A stretch of 17,855 bases of DNA from an uncultured Bacilli bacterium (GTDB lineage: Bacteria; Bacillota_I; Bacilli_A; RF39; UBA660): the NCBI GenBank assembly GCA_934102355.1, contig CAKOSO010000008.1:1-17855 (forward strand). Reading direction: 5' to 3'. Numbering within the stretch: the stretch's first letter is position 1; each line of letters opens with the position of its first letter. The notes under the pieces were generated by a model. It did not search any database, had not been told where the DNA came from, and was given only the letters and a program-made list of their open reading frames with translations. Made by a program: the position numbers and the translations under genes. Below, one piece after another: positions 1-5,838 of the stretch.

Positions 1-79
1 TGTGAGGGGCAATGAGACTAACCTCTCACTAAGAAAAGAAAGAGAGGTGAAAGTCGAGACTTGTCTACTCGACATAAAA
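1..79 (+). promoter_or_regulatory. Foldable leader upstream of holA, cut by window edge
   Basis: The leader can form two competing stems. Bases 2-9 pair with 22-29 (eight pairs including one G-T). Alternatively 21-27 pair with 42-48, which would bury the only Shine-Dalgarno-like purine tract (41-50, AGAGAGGTGA). A separate perfect six-pair hairpin, 53-58 with 68-73, lies between that tract and the ATG at 80. The stretch is visibly richer in G and C than the gene that follows. Function is inferred; it could instead be the tail of an upstream gene that is cut off. Confidence 0.35.
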
Positions 80-1018
80 ATGAATGATACATACTTAATA
101 TACGGACCTAATTATTCATTAATAAAAAAAGAAATAGATAAGATAGCTACTAATTATAGTGACATTATTAAATATGATTTATCAAATGATAAGATAGATT
201 TATTGTTAAATGATGCATCTTGTATGTCTATATTTAATGAAAAGAAAATTATAATAGGTGAAAATGCACTTTTTTTAACATCAAATAGTTCTAATATTGA
301 GCATGATTTAGACTACCTAACTAAATATTTAAATGCAAAAGAGCATGACAATACCATTATAATAAGTGTTATAGCAGATAAACTTGATGAAAGAAAAAAA
401 ATAGTTAAACTTCTTAAGGAAAAATCTATTGTTATTTATAAAGCTTCTATAGATGAAAAAAACTTAAATAGTTTTGCAGTTCAAGAATTTAAGAATAGAA
501 ATAAAAAAATAGATTTTAAAACAGCTAGTTATTTTATTAATTTTGTAGGTAAAAATGTTGATATTATAATGAGTGAGATAGATAAAATGGCTATTTATAA
601 AGATAAATCTGATATTGTTACAATAGATGATATTAATGATATAAGTGCTAGAGCATTTAAAGATAATATATTTGATTTTACTGATAGTATTATGAATAAA
701 GATTATAAGAAAATGTTTGAATGTTATGATGATTTAAGAAGGTTAAATGAAGAGCCAATTAAAATAATAGCACTTTTAGGTAGTCAGTTTACCTTAATTT
801 ATCAGGCAAAACTACTATCAAAAAGAGGTATGATGCAAAAGGATATATCATCCATGTTAAAAGTTCATCCATACAGAGTAAAATTAGCTTTAGAAAACAA
901 TTACAAAATGAGTGATTTAGAATCTATATTAAAAAAACTTCATAACTTAGACTATGATATAAAAAGTGGAAAAACTGATAAGAATTCAGGATTAGACTAT
1001 TTTCTTTTGCATATTTAA
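80..1018 (+). CDS. holA: DNA polymerase III delta subunit
   Basis: This is the clamp-loader delta subunit, which opens the beta sliding clamp for loading at replication forks. From the ATG at 80 the protein has 312 residues, close to the usual 320-345. The N-terminus MNDTYLIYGPNYSLIKKEID matches the family pattern of a strand leading into a degenerate nucleotide-binding loop. The middle has the delta-like stretch FINFVGKNVDIIMSEIDKM and the C-terminus the helical collar (KIIALLGSQFTLIYQAKLL, HPYRVKLAL). The frame stays open upstream to position 2, with a GTG at 47, but family alignment favours ATG 80. No Shine-Dalgarno sits directly before it; the nearest is 41-50, beyond a small hairpin. The usual partners comEC and rpsT are not visible. 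The assignment rests on overall pattern, as delta is poorly conserved. Confidence 0.87.
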   Translation: MNDTYLIYGPNYSLIKKEIDKIATNYSDIIKYDLSNDKIDLLLNDASCMSIFNEKKIIIGENALFLTSNSSNIEHDLDYLTKYLNAKEHDNTIIISVIADKLDERKKIVKLLKEKSIVIYKASIDEKNLNSFAVQEFKNRNKKIDFKTASYFINFVGKNVDIIMSEIDKMAIYKDKSDIVTIDDINDISARAFKDNIFDFTDSIMNKDYKKMFECYDDLRRLNEEPIKIIALLGSQFTLIYQAKLLSKRGMMQKDISSMLKVHPYRVKLALENNYKMSDLESILKKLHNLDYDIKSGKTDKNSGLDYFLLHI

Positions 1019-1058
1019 ATTTACTGTGTTAAAATTAAAGTATAGTAGGAGGCAACTT

Positions 1059-1160
1059 ATGGAGAATTTAGATGAAAAAGAGAAAAAGTCAGTTATTATA
1101 AAAATAGTTTTAAGTATTTTATTACTTATAATAGCAACTATAATTGGTATTTTAATATAA
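1059..1160 (+). CDS. 33-residue single-pass membrane peptide
   Basis: A short ORF with a strong ribosome binding site (AGGAGG, 1047-1052) seven bases before the ATG. The product starts with a charged cytoplasmic-type segment, MENLDEKEKKSVIIK, followed by one hydrophobic helix of about 17 residues running to the C-terminus (VLSILLLIIATIIGILI). It lies 40 bases after holA and ends at a rho-independent terminator, so it is probably the last gene of the holA transcript. I do not recognise the family. The good ribosome binding site and the placement between a gene and a terminator are the reasons to call it real. Confidence 0.6.
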   Translation: MENLDEKEKKSVIIKIVLSILLLIIATIIGILI

Positions 1161-1184
1161 GAAGGTAGATTAGCCTTCTTTTTT
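1159..1184 (+). terminator. Rho-independent terminator after holA operon
   Basis: AAGAAGG (1159-1165) pairs with CCTTCTT (1174-1180) around an 8-base loop and runs into T residues to 1184. It overlaps the stop codon of the small membrane peptide gene. Confidence 0.85.
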
Positions 1185-1222
1185 AGTTTATGGCAGTTAT
1201 TGTAAATTAATCTTAAAAGTAC

Positions 1223-1252
1223 TTGACTGGCCAAATGAGGGAATGTTATCAT
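1223..1252 (+). promoter_or_regulatory. Sigma-A type promoter for the surface protein gene
   Basis: TTGACT (1223-1228) and TATCAT (1247-1252) are separated by 18 bases, 40 bases upstream of the ATG at 1292. It is the first promoter-like sequence after the holA terminator. Confidence 0.6.
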
Positions 1253-1291
1253 TTAAGAGTAAGGATAGAAAAATAGATGGAGGTAGTAAAT

Positions 1292-2689
1292 ATGAGGGAT
1301 AATAAGCCTAGAACAGTAGCATTGATATTATTAGTTGTATCAATAATAACATTATCTATAGCATTTGCAATGTTATCAAATAAATTAACCATATCTGGAA
1401 ATGCTAAGTTAGATCCAATAAACTGGAGTATATATTTTGATAACATATCCGGTGTGGATTTAAGTGGGGATGCTGCTATAGTTAATAATCCAGAAATAGA
1501 TAGTAACAATAAAACAAAGATAACAAACTTTAATGTTACGTTAAATAAGCCAGGAGATAAAGCGACATTTACAGTAGACTTAGTAAATGAAAGTGATATA
1601 ACAGCAATAATAGATAAAATAGATACACCAACTATGAATTATAAATTTATAGAGTTTAAAGCTATATATACAGGAACTAACACAGAAGTTGCATTAGGTA
1701 ATGTAATAGAAGCTAAAAAGAATGAAGAGCCATCAAGAACAAACATAACAATATCAGTATATTATAGTAAAGAAAAGGTGACAAATGAAGATTTAGCAGG
1801 AATACCAGCTGGTGGTTTAACAATAAGTTTAAAAAACTATGGATTAACATTTGTTCAGTCAGATAAGCCAGCAAATATGCCAACTATTGAATTTGTAGAT
1901 GGATGCACAGAGTTTACAAAGAAAGATACCTATGAAGTAGGAGATGTTATATCATTTTGTAATAAGAATAAAGGATATACAAATTCAGATGGAGTATACG
2001 TAAAAGGAAAGAGTGAAGATTTTTATGTAATAAGTGATAATGGAGACACAGTTACAGCACTAGCTAAATATAACTTAATGGTGGGAAATAAATTAGTATA
2101 TGATAACATTTTTGAAAATTTATTATCAAAAACAGCATTAACAAGTAGTGATAAAGATTATGGACTTCAAAGTGAACTGACAAAAATGGAGTTTACAGAA
2201 GAAGGCATGCCAACATCTACATCAGTGTACGGTACAATAACCTTTGCAAATGAGGATGAAAATAGTATTAAAACTGATTGCTCTGGTGATTGTTATTTAG
2301 GATATTGGGCAAATTCAGATGGAAGTTTAAAGGACAGTTATAAGAATGAAAGTCAAACAGACTATCCAGCAGATATATTTGATAGTAACTCATTATTAAG
2401 TGAGCCACTAAAAAAATATGAAACATATTTTACAAGTACAATAAATAAGACTACAGCAAAGATGAGATTAATAACATATAATGAATTAGAGGGATTAGGA
2501 TGTAGTGTAGCAGATGGTACTTGTACAAAAGATTTTGTGTATAAAGGCTTAAACTATTGGAGCGCGTCCGCTTTCGATTACTACGTGTGGGGTGTCAGTG
2601 CTGATGGCACCTTTGGAGGCAGCCCCTTCTGGGACGATGGTGGCCTTGGTGTTCGCCCAGTTATCACTATCTCAAAGTCTGATATCTAG
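1292..2689 (+). CDS. Secreted/surface protein with C-type-lectin-like, GC-shifted C-terminus (putative DGR target)
   Basis: The product has 465 residues. A GGAGG at 1279-1283 supports ATG 1292 over the in-frame ATG at 1277. Residues 1-30 hold a positive N-terminus and a hydrophobic helix (VALILLVVSIITLSIAFAML), a signal peptide or anchor of the type seen on SipW/TasA-like proteins. A beta-rich extracellular domain follows (about 35-200; TISGNAKLDPINWSIYF). After residue 200 there are paired cysteines (DGC, SFC, DCSGDC, GLGCSVADGTC), as in disulphide-stabilised folds. Residues 424-465 begin NYWSAS-like and end LGVRPVITISKSDI, a C-type-lectin-like end typical of DUF6273/FGE-like proteins and of DGR targets. 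The last 42 codons differ sharply in base composition from the rest. The ligand is unknown. No retroelement reverse transcriptase is in the window, so targeting would have to act in trans. Confidence 0.75.
   Translation: MRDNKPRTVALILLVVSIITLSIAFAMLSNKLTISGNAKLDPINWSIYFDNISGVDLSGDAAIVNNPEIDSNNKTKITNFNVTLNKPGDKATFTVDLVNESDITAIIDKIDTPTMNYKFIEFKAIYTGTNTEVALGNVIEAKKNEEPSRTNITISVYYSKEKVTNEDLAGIPAGGLTISLKNYGLTFVQSDKPANMPTIEFVDGCTEFTKKDTYEVGDVISFCNKNKGYTNSDGVYVKGKSEDFYVISDNGDTVTALAKYNLMVGNKLVYDNIFENLLSKTALTSSDKDYGLQSELTKMEFTEEGMPTSTSVYGTITFANEDENSIKTDCSGDCYLGYWANSDGSLKDSYKNESQTDYPADIFDSNSLLSEPLKKYETYFTSTINKTTAKMRLITYNELEGLGCSVADGTCTKDFVYKGLNYWSASAFDYYVWGVSADGTFGGSPFWDDGGLGVRPVITISKSDI
2561..2686 (+). 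other. Candidate DGR variable region (VR)
   Basis: In these 42 codons I count 69 G or C of 126 bases (55%), while the preceding gene body is strongly AT-rich. 34 of 42 codons end in C or T, whereas upstream codons mostly end in A or T. Several predicted loop positions are NNY codons (TTC GAT TAC TAC; AGC CCC TTC; GAC GAT). This is what adenine-specific mutagenesis of AAY codons in a template repeat would leave. The 3' end coding GVRPVITISKSDI would be the conserved end holding the initiation-of-mutagenic-homing region. No second copy (template repeat) is in the window. Confidence 0.5.
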
Positions 2690-2781
2690 CACCGAAGGTG
2701 CTTATAGTCCCGATTTTGGGACAAAATAGGGACTTAAGGGTTTGATTATTTGGGAAACTTAACCAAATAATCAAACGACCC
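2688..2781 (+). other. Run of hairpins immediately 3' of the variable region
   Basis: AGCACC/GGTGCT (2688-2693 with 2697-2702, GAA loop) overlaps the stop codon. GTCCC (2707-2711) can pair with GGGAC at 2718-2722 or at 2729-2733. GTTTGATTATTTGG (2740-2753) pairs perfectly over 14 bp with 2763-2776. The first is placed like the hairpin/cruciform that follows the VR in DGRs such as the one in Bordetella phage BPP-1; its stem is somewhat short. There is no long T-run, so these are not ordinary terminators. Confidence 0.5.
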
Positions 2782-2784
2782 TAA

Positions 2785-2898
2785 ATGGGCAGAAAAGAGA
2801 TAGAGAAATCAAAAGAAGGGACTGTGAGTGTTTCAGGTTTGCAATTAAGAAAAGCTGAAACCAATTTTTCACAGAATTTTAAGAGATTAAAAGAATAA
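2785..2898 (+). CDS. Possible 37-residue ORF of unknown function
   Basis: ATG 2785 to TAA 2898, coding MGRKEIEKSKEGTVSVSGLQ and continuing to end FSQNFKRLKE. The product would be basic and soluble, with no membrane segment. There is no convincing Shine-Dalgarno before the ATG, and the ORF sits within a region of strong predicted RNA structure, so it may be incidental. If real, its position directly after a putative DGR target is where accessory genes sometimes occur, but it is much shorter than Avd and I do not recognise it. Kept as a low-confidence call. Confidence 0.2.
   Translation: MGRKEIEKSKEGTVSVSGLQLRKAETNFSQNFKRLKE
2822..2874 (+). ncRNA. Two-part stem-loop, possible structured RNA
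   Basis: CTGTGA (2822-2827) pairs with TCACAG (2869-2874), and inside it GTTTCAG (2830-2836) pairs with CTGAAAC (2855-2861). This leaves an asymmetric internal loop and an 18-base apical loop. Together with the hairpins at 2688-2781 this makes nearly 190 bases of mostly paired sequence between the surface protein and uppP. Confidence 0.35.
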
Positions 2899-2983
2899 AT
2901 TGTATTATATATAAGATAGAAACTGCTAAAATTCTTTTAAAAGAAAATGTACCGATAGATATTACATGAATAGTATATATAAG

Positions 2984-3003
2984 AAGGCATAGGCCTTTTT
3001 TTA
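2984..3003 (+). terminator. Rho-independent terminator
   Basis: AAGGC (2984-2988) pairs with GCCTT (2993-2997) over a 4-base loop, followed by T residues to 3003. It closes the rightward transcript of the surface protein and its structured tail before the convergent uppP gene. Confidence 0.65.
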
Positions 3004-3012
3004 AATAATAAT

Positions 3013-3822
3013 TTACAAGAATAATATAACTAATATTCCAACGATAAGACAGTATATTGAAAAATATATTAGTTTTCCTTTTTTCATAATATTTATAAAC
3101 CATTTAGCACTAAAATATGTTACAATTGCACTAAATATCATGCCTAGAGCATAAGGAAGTACTAAAGAACCTATATTTGGAGTATTTATTAAATCTTTGA
3201 CACCGAGTATAAGTGTTGCAACACTTATTGGTAAATAAAGCATAAATGAGAAGTTTACTGAAACTTCTTTTTTTAAATTACAAAGCATTCCACCTACAAT
3301 TGTTGAGCCACTTCTAGATATTCCAGGTAAAAGTGCTATTGCTTGAAATAATCCAACTATAAGTCCGTCTTGGTAGCTAATACTATCTTTTTCCTTATAT
3401 CCAGATTCATCTTTAATTAAAAACAAAGCACATGATGTTATTAAAAGAGCAATTCCAATTAATTTAATATTATTAGAAAGTAAATCTATTTTATCTTTAA
3501 ATATAAAACCCAAAATCCCAGCAGGTATAGTTGCTATAATAATTAATAAACCGTATTTATAATTATTTTTACATTCATTATTTCTTGATTTTATGTACGT
3601 AATAAAATCCTTACTTATCTTAAATATTTCATTTCTATAAAGAAAGAATATAGCAATAAAAGAACCAAAATTAACTATTATTTCAAAGTTTAGATCATTT
3701 AAGGAGACGTTAAGAAGCTTTTTTAAAATAAGTAAATGACCACTAGATGATATTGGAATTGGTTCGGTAAAACCTTGAATTATTCCTAGAAAAACATACT
3801 TTAATACACTAATTATATTCAT
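3013..3822 (-). CDS. uppP: Undecaprenyl-diphosphatase (UppP/BacA)
   Basis: A multi-pass membrane enzyme that dephosphorylates undecaprenyl pyrophosphate, recycling the lipid carrier for peptidoglycan and other envelope polymers. Overexpression of the family gives bacitracin resistance. The product is 269 residues, the usual length. It carries both signature motifs: TEPIPISSSGHLLI near residues 19-32 (family E-x3-P-x-SSS/T-GH) and LLPGISRSGSTIVGGML near 160-180 (PGxSRSG). Hydrophobic segments are spread along the chain. A GAAAGGAT Shine-Dalgarno precedes the start, and a TATAAT-like -10 lies on the minus strand at 3847-3852. It is divergent from the small membrane protein gene at 3908. The first motif has Pro where many homologues have Phe/Leu, a minor variation. 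Confidence 0.95.
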   Translation of the reverse strand: MNIISVLKYVFLGIIQGFTEPIPISSSGHLLILKKLLNVSLNDLNFEIIVNFGSFIAIFFLYRNEIFKISKDFITYIKSRNNECKNNYKYGLLIIIATIPAGILGFIFKDKIDLLSNNIKLIGIALLITSCALFLIKDESGYKEKDSISYQDGLIVGLFQAIALLPGISRSGSTIVGGMLCNLKKEVSVNFSFMLYLPISVATLILGVKDLINTPNIGSLVLPYALGMIFSAIVTYFSAKWFINIMKKGKLIYFSIYCLIVGILVILFL

Positions 3823-3907
3823 ATTTTATCCTTTCTTACTTAGTACATTATATACAAAATATACAAAATTTATAATTAAATAAATATTATTTAATAGGTG
3901 GTTATAA

Positions 3908-4105
3908 TTGATTTTATATATTATAGGTTTTATTTTAACTGTATTTGGACTTTCAACAATTATTTTATACATAAATCTTTTCAGTTTTGGGTATAATTTT
4001 AAAGAATACTTAATGTTTTTAATTAAATTACCAGAATTTTATTATTTAATAATAGGCTTAGTATTATTAAATATTTCTATTTTAAAGAAGAGGAGAAAGC
4101 TATGA
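3908..4105 (+). CDS. Small two-helix membrane protein
   Basis: The product is 65 residues and starts with TTG, six bases after a good AGGTGG (3896-3901). Two hydrophobic helices (about residues 2-24 and 43-58) are separated by a short loop, and the chain ends in a basic tail (KKRRKL), giving a likely inside C-terminus. Its stop overlaps the ATG of the next gene in an ATGA arrangement, so the two are co-transcribed and probably translationally coupled. I do not recognise the family. Confidence 0.7.
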   Translation: MILYIIGFILTVFGLSTIILYINLFSFGYNFKEYLMFLIKLPEFYYLIIGLVLLNISILKKRRKL

Positions 4106-4740
4106 AAAATGTATATGATATTTTAGTTAATTTTAAAAAAAGAGCTTATGAGTTTTATGAATGGAATAAAGAAGATGATATAGAGCATATAAAAGTTATC
4201 CCATCTTTTAAGGTGTCTAGTAAGTGTTTATATGACTTTATAAATTATAGAGTGAAAGTGGAGGAAGAGTTTTTAAATCAAATATATGGAAAGAGTGAAA
4301 CATTTAATAATCATTTAATAAAAACAATTGATTATGCTTGTATTTTACACAATGATGATGCTTGCCTTGCAGTAGAGTTTAACAGTGATGGAAATTTGAT
4401 AGGAAAAAGTAGATTATTATTTGATGAGGAAGAAGATGTTATATCTCAGTCATCTAATTTAGATGAAATAACTTTATCATACATTATAGAAGATAAAACT
4501 ATTATTGATAAGAAATACACAAGAAAAGAACTTAATACGGTTAGTATTTTAGAAAGATATTTAGATAATCTTTATAATAAAAAAGAAGAAGAAGAAATTA
4601 AATACATGTATTTTGAATGTTTTGATTTGATGGAAGAAGATATAAAAAAAGCTTATGATAATTTAAAAATAAGTGTTAAAGAAGCTAATTTAGTTGTAAT
4701 AGAAAGACTAAGAACTTTAATTAAAGTATTAAAAAAATAG
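4102..4740 (+). CDS. DUF3603-like cytosolic protein
   Basis: The protein has 212 residues with no signal peptide or membrane segment. The opening pattern (DILVNFKKRAYEFYEWNKED, then IEHIKVIPSFKVS) and the central stretch IDYACILHNDDACLAVEFN... with GKSRLLFDEEED resemble the Bacillota DUF3603 family as I remember it: an N-terminal FHEW-like motif and a later 'KSRL' segment. The biochemical function of that family is not known to me. The C-terminal third is acidic and helical (KKEEEEIKYMYFECFDLMEED). Its ATG overlaps the stop of the upstream membrane protein by four bases. An AGGAGA-type site lies just upstream at 4090-4095. Confidence 0.6.
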   Translation: MKNVYDILVNFKKRAYEFYEWNKEDDIEHIKVIPSFKVSSKCLYDFINYRVKVEEEFLNQIYGKSETFNNHLIKTIDYACILHNDDACLAVEFNSDGNLIGKSRLLFDEEEDVISQSSNLDEITLSYIIEDKTIIDKKYTRKELNTVSILERYLDNLYNKKEEEEIKYMYFECFDLMEEDIKKAYDNLKISVKEANLVVIERLRTLIKVLKK

Positions 4741-4750
4741 TATAAAAATT

Positions 4751-4781
4751 CCTTTATTTGGCAAGTTAATAATAAAGGAGG
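4751..4781 (+). promoter_or_regulatory. Hairpin overlapping the lipoprotein Shine-Dalgarno
   Basis: CCTTTATT (4751-4758) pairs perfectly with AATAAAGG (4771-4778). The second arm includes the first half of the Shine-Dalgarno AAAGGAGG (4774-4781) of the gene at 4788. It has no T-run, so it is more likely a translational control element than a terminator. Regulation is inferred. Confidence 0.35.
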
Positions 4782-4787
4782 ATAAAG

Positions 4788-5324
4788 ATGAAGAAGATAT
4801 TAATAGTAATATGTGCAGTTTTGCTTTTTGCAGGATGTAGTTGCAGTATGAATGATAATAAACCTGATGAAGCTGTAAACACATTCTTTGAGAAATATCG
4901 TTCTAAGGATGATGATATAATAACGCAATTAAAGGATACTATTGAAAATGAAGGTCTAAAAGAAAGCGCAAAGGAAAAATATGAAGACCTTATGAAAAAA
5001 CAATATGATCAATTTGCATATGTTATAAAGGATACAAAAGAAGAGAAAGATACTGCTACTGTGACTGTTGAACTAACAGTATTAAATTATAGAAGTGCCA
5101 TATTAAAAGCTGAGGAAGAGTTAAAAAGCAATCCAAGTAAATTTAATGATGATAGTGGGAATTTTTCTGAAGAGAAGTATATGGACTATAAAATTGAACA
5201 AATGGAAAAAGTAACTGATACTACAACCCATACTATTGAACTTTCCTTAACTAAAAAGGCAGGAATATGGAAAGTTGATGAACTATCAGGTGATGATATA
5301 TCTAAGTTACATGGTTTATACTAA
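4788..5324 (+). CDS. Small secreted lipoprotein
   Basis: The product has 178 residues. It opens with a type II signal peptide, MKKILIVICAVLLFAGC, with lipobox LFAGC and lipidated Cys at residue 17. The mature part begins NDNKPDEAVNTFFEKYRSKD, a pattern seen in DUF4878/DUF5105-like NTF2-fold lipoproteins, where a helix is followed by a strand-rich half (TATVTVELTVLNY; THTIELSLTKKAGIWKVDEL). The end, IWKVDELSGDDISKLHGLY, is typical of that fold. It would be anchored on the outer face of the membrane. No substrate can be named. It has a strong AAAGGAGG site and is followed at once by a terminator. Confidence 0.75.
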   Translation: MKKILIVICAVLLFAGCSCSMNDNKPDEAVNTFFEKYRSKDDDIITQLKDTIENEGLKESAKEKYEDLMKKQYDQFAYVIKDTKEEKDTATVTVELTVLNYRSAILKAEEELKSNPSKFNDDSGNFSEEKYMDYKIEQMEKVTDTTTHTIELSLTKKAGIWKVDELSGDDISKLHGLY

Positions 5325-5350
5325 AGGTTTTATAAAGCCTTTAGTTTTTT
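5321..5350 (+). terminator. Rho-independent terminator after the lipoprotein
   Basis: CTAAAGG (5321-5327) pairs with CCTTTAG (5338-5344), followed by six T residues. It overlaps the lipoprotein stop codon. Confidence 0.85.
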
Positions 5351-5351
5351 C

Positions 5352-5380
5352 TTGACTTAAACTATATCTAGTAATAAAAT
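5352..5380 (+). promoter_or_regulatory. Sigma-A type promoter
   Basis: TTGACT (5352-5357), 17 bases, TAAAAT (5375-5380). It lies 29 bases upstream of the ATG at 5410 and directly after a terminator. Confidence 0.65.
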
Positions 5381-5409
5381 ATAATCACTTAGTAGAAAGG
5401 AAAAACGTC

Positions 5410-5718
5410 ATGAAAAATAATGAAAGATTTAAGATTTACAAAGAAAATAAAGAATTAAATGAAAATACCTGGGAAATGATTAATAGCTTTCTTGATTTAA
5501 CTTTAGGAACAGTAGGTGCTTCTTGTGCTGGAAGCTTTTTGTATTTTGATAAAATATCGGGAGCTAATATAAATCCAACTGTTGTAGGGCTTGCAACTGC
5601 AAGTTCAGCTTTAATACTTTTGGAAAGTGTTAGAATGGGTTTCCTTGGAAAAGAGCAAAAAAGACTTCTTAATTACGTTGATGATGCAAAAGAAAAAGAA
5701 AAGACATATAGAAAGTAA
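5410..5718 (+). CDS. Small membrane protein of unknown function
   Basis: The product has 102 residues, and GAAAGG (5395-5400) precedes the ATG. The first 30 residues are charged and cytoplasmic in character. Two moderately hydrophobic segments follow: FLDLTLGTVGASCAGSFLYF (about 28-47), rich in Gly and Ala, and VVGLATASSALILLESVRMG (about 58-77). The tail is charged (DDAKEKEKTYRK). It is transcribed alone, with its own promoter and terminator. I do not recognise the family; the two small-residue helices suggest a hairpin in the membrane. Confidence 0.65.
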   Translation: MKNNERFKIYKENKELNENTWEMINSFLDLTLGTVGASCAGSFLYFDKISGANINPTVVGLATASSALILLESVRMGFLGKEQKRLLNYVDDAKEKEKTYRK

Positions 5719-5745
5719 AAGCATGGTTTAATTACTATGCTTTTT
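5717..5745 (+). terminator. Rho-independent terminator
   Basis: AAAAGCAT (5717-5724) pairs with ATGCTTTT (5737-5744) and ends in a T-run. The A-rich 5' arm would also give a T-tail on the other strand, but no minus-strand gene abuts it. Confidence 0.8.
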
Positions 5746-5758
5746 AAAAAATATAAAA

Positions 5759-5785
5759 TTAGCACTATACTATTGACACTGCTAA
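5759..5785 (+). promoter_or_regulatory. CIRCE-like HrcA operator
   Basis: TTAGCACTA (5759-5767), nine bases, CACTGCTAA (5777-5785). The consensus CIRCE element is TTAGCACTC-N9-GAGTGCTAA, so the left half matches 8 of 9, the right half 7 of 9, and the spacing is exact. It overlaps the -35 box of the htpG promoter, where HrcA bound in the absence of heat stress would block RNA polymerase. HrcA itself is not in the window. Confidence 0.75.
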
Positions 5786-5801
5786 TTAATAAGACTATAA
5801 T
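5773..5801 (+). promoter_or_regulatory. Consensus sigma-A promoter for htpG
   Basis: TTGACA (5773-5778), 17 bases, TATAAT (5796-5801): a full match to both hexamers and to spacing. It is the strongest-looking promoter in the window, as expected for a gene held down by a repressor. Confidence 0.9.
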
Positions 5802-5838
5802 TTAGATAGTATATATAAATATTAGGAGATGATAATAT

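Noticed and set aside
992..1509. Minus-strand reading frames opposite holA's end and the surface protein start
   Set aside because: Composition and lack of ribosome binding sites mark them as mirror frames of the plus-strand genes.
2688..2781. Ordinary rho-independent terminator after the surface protein gene
   Set aside because: The hairpins have no adjacent T-run; the convincing terminator is at 2984-3003.
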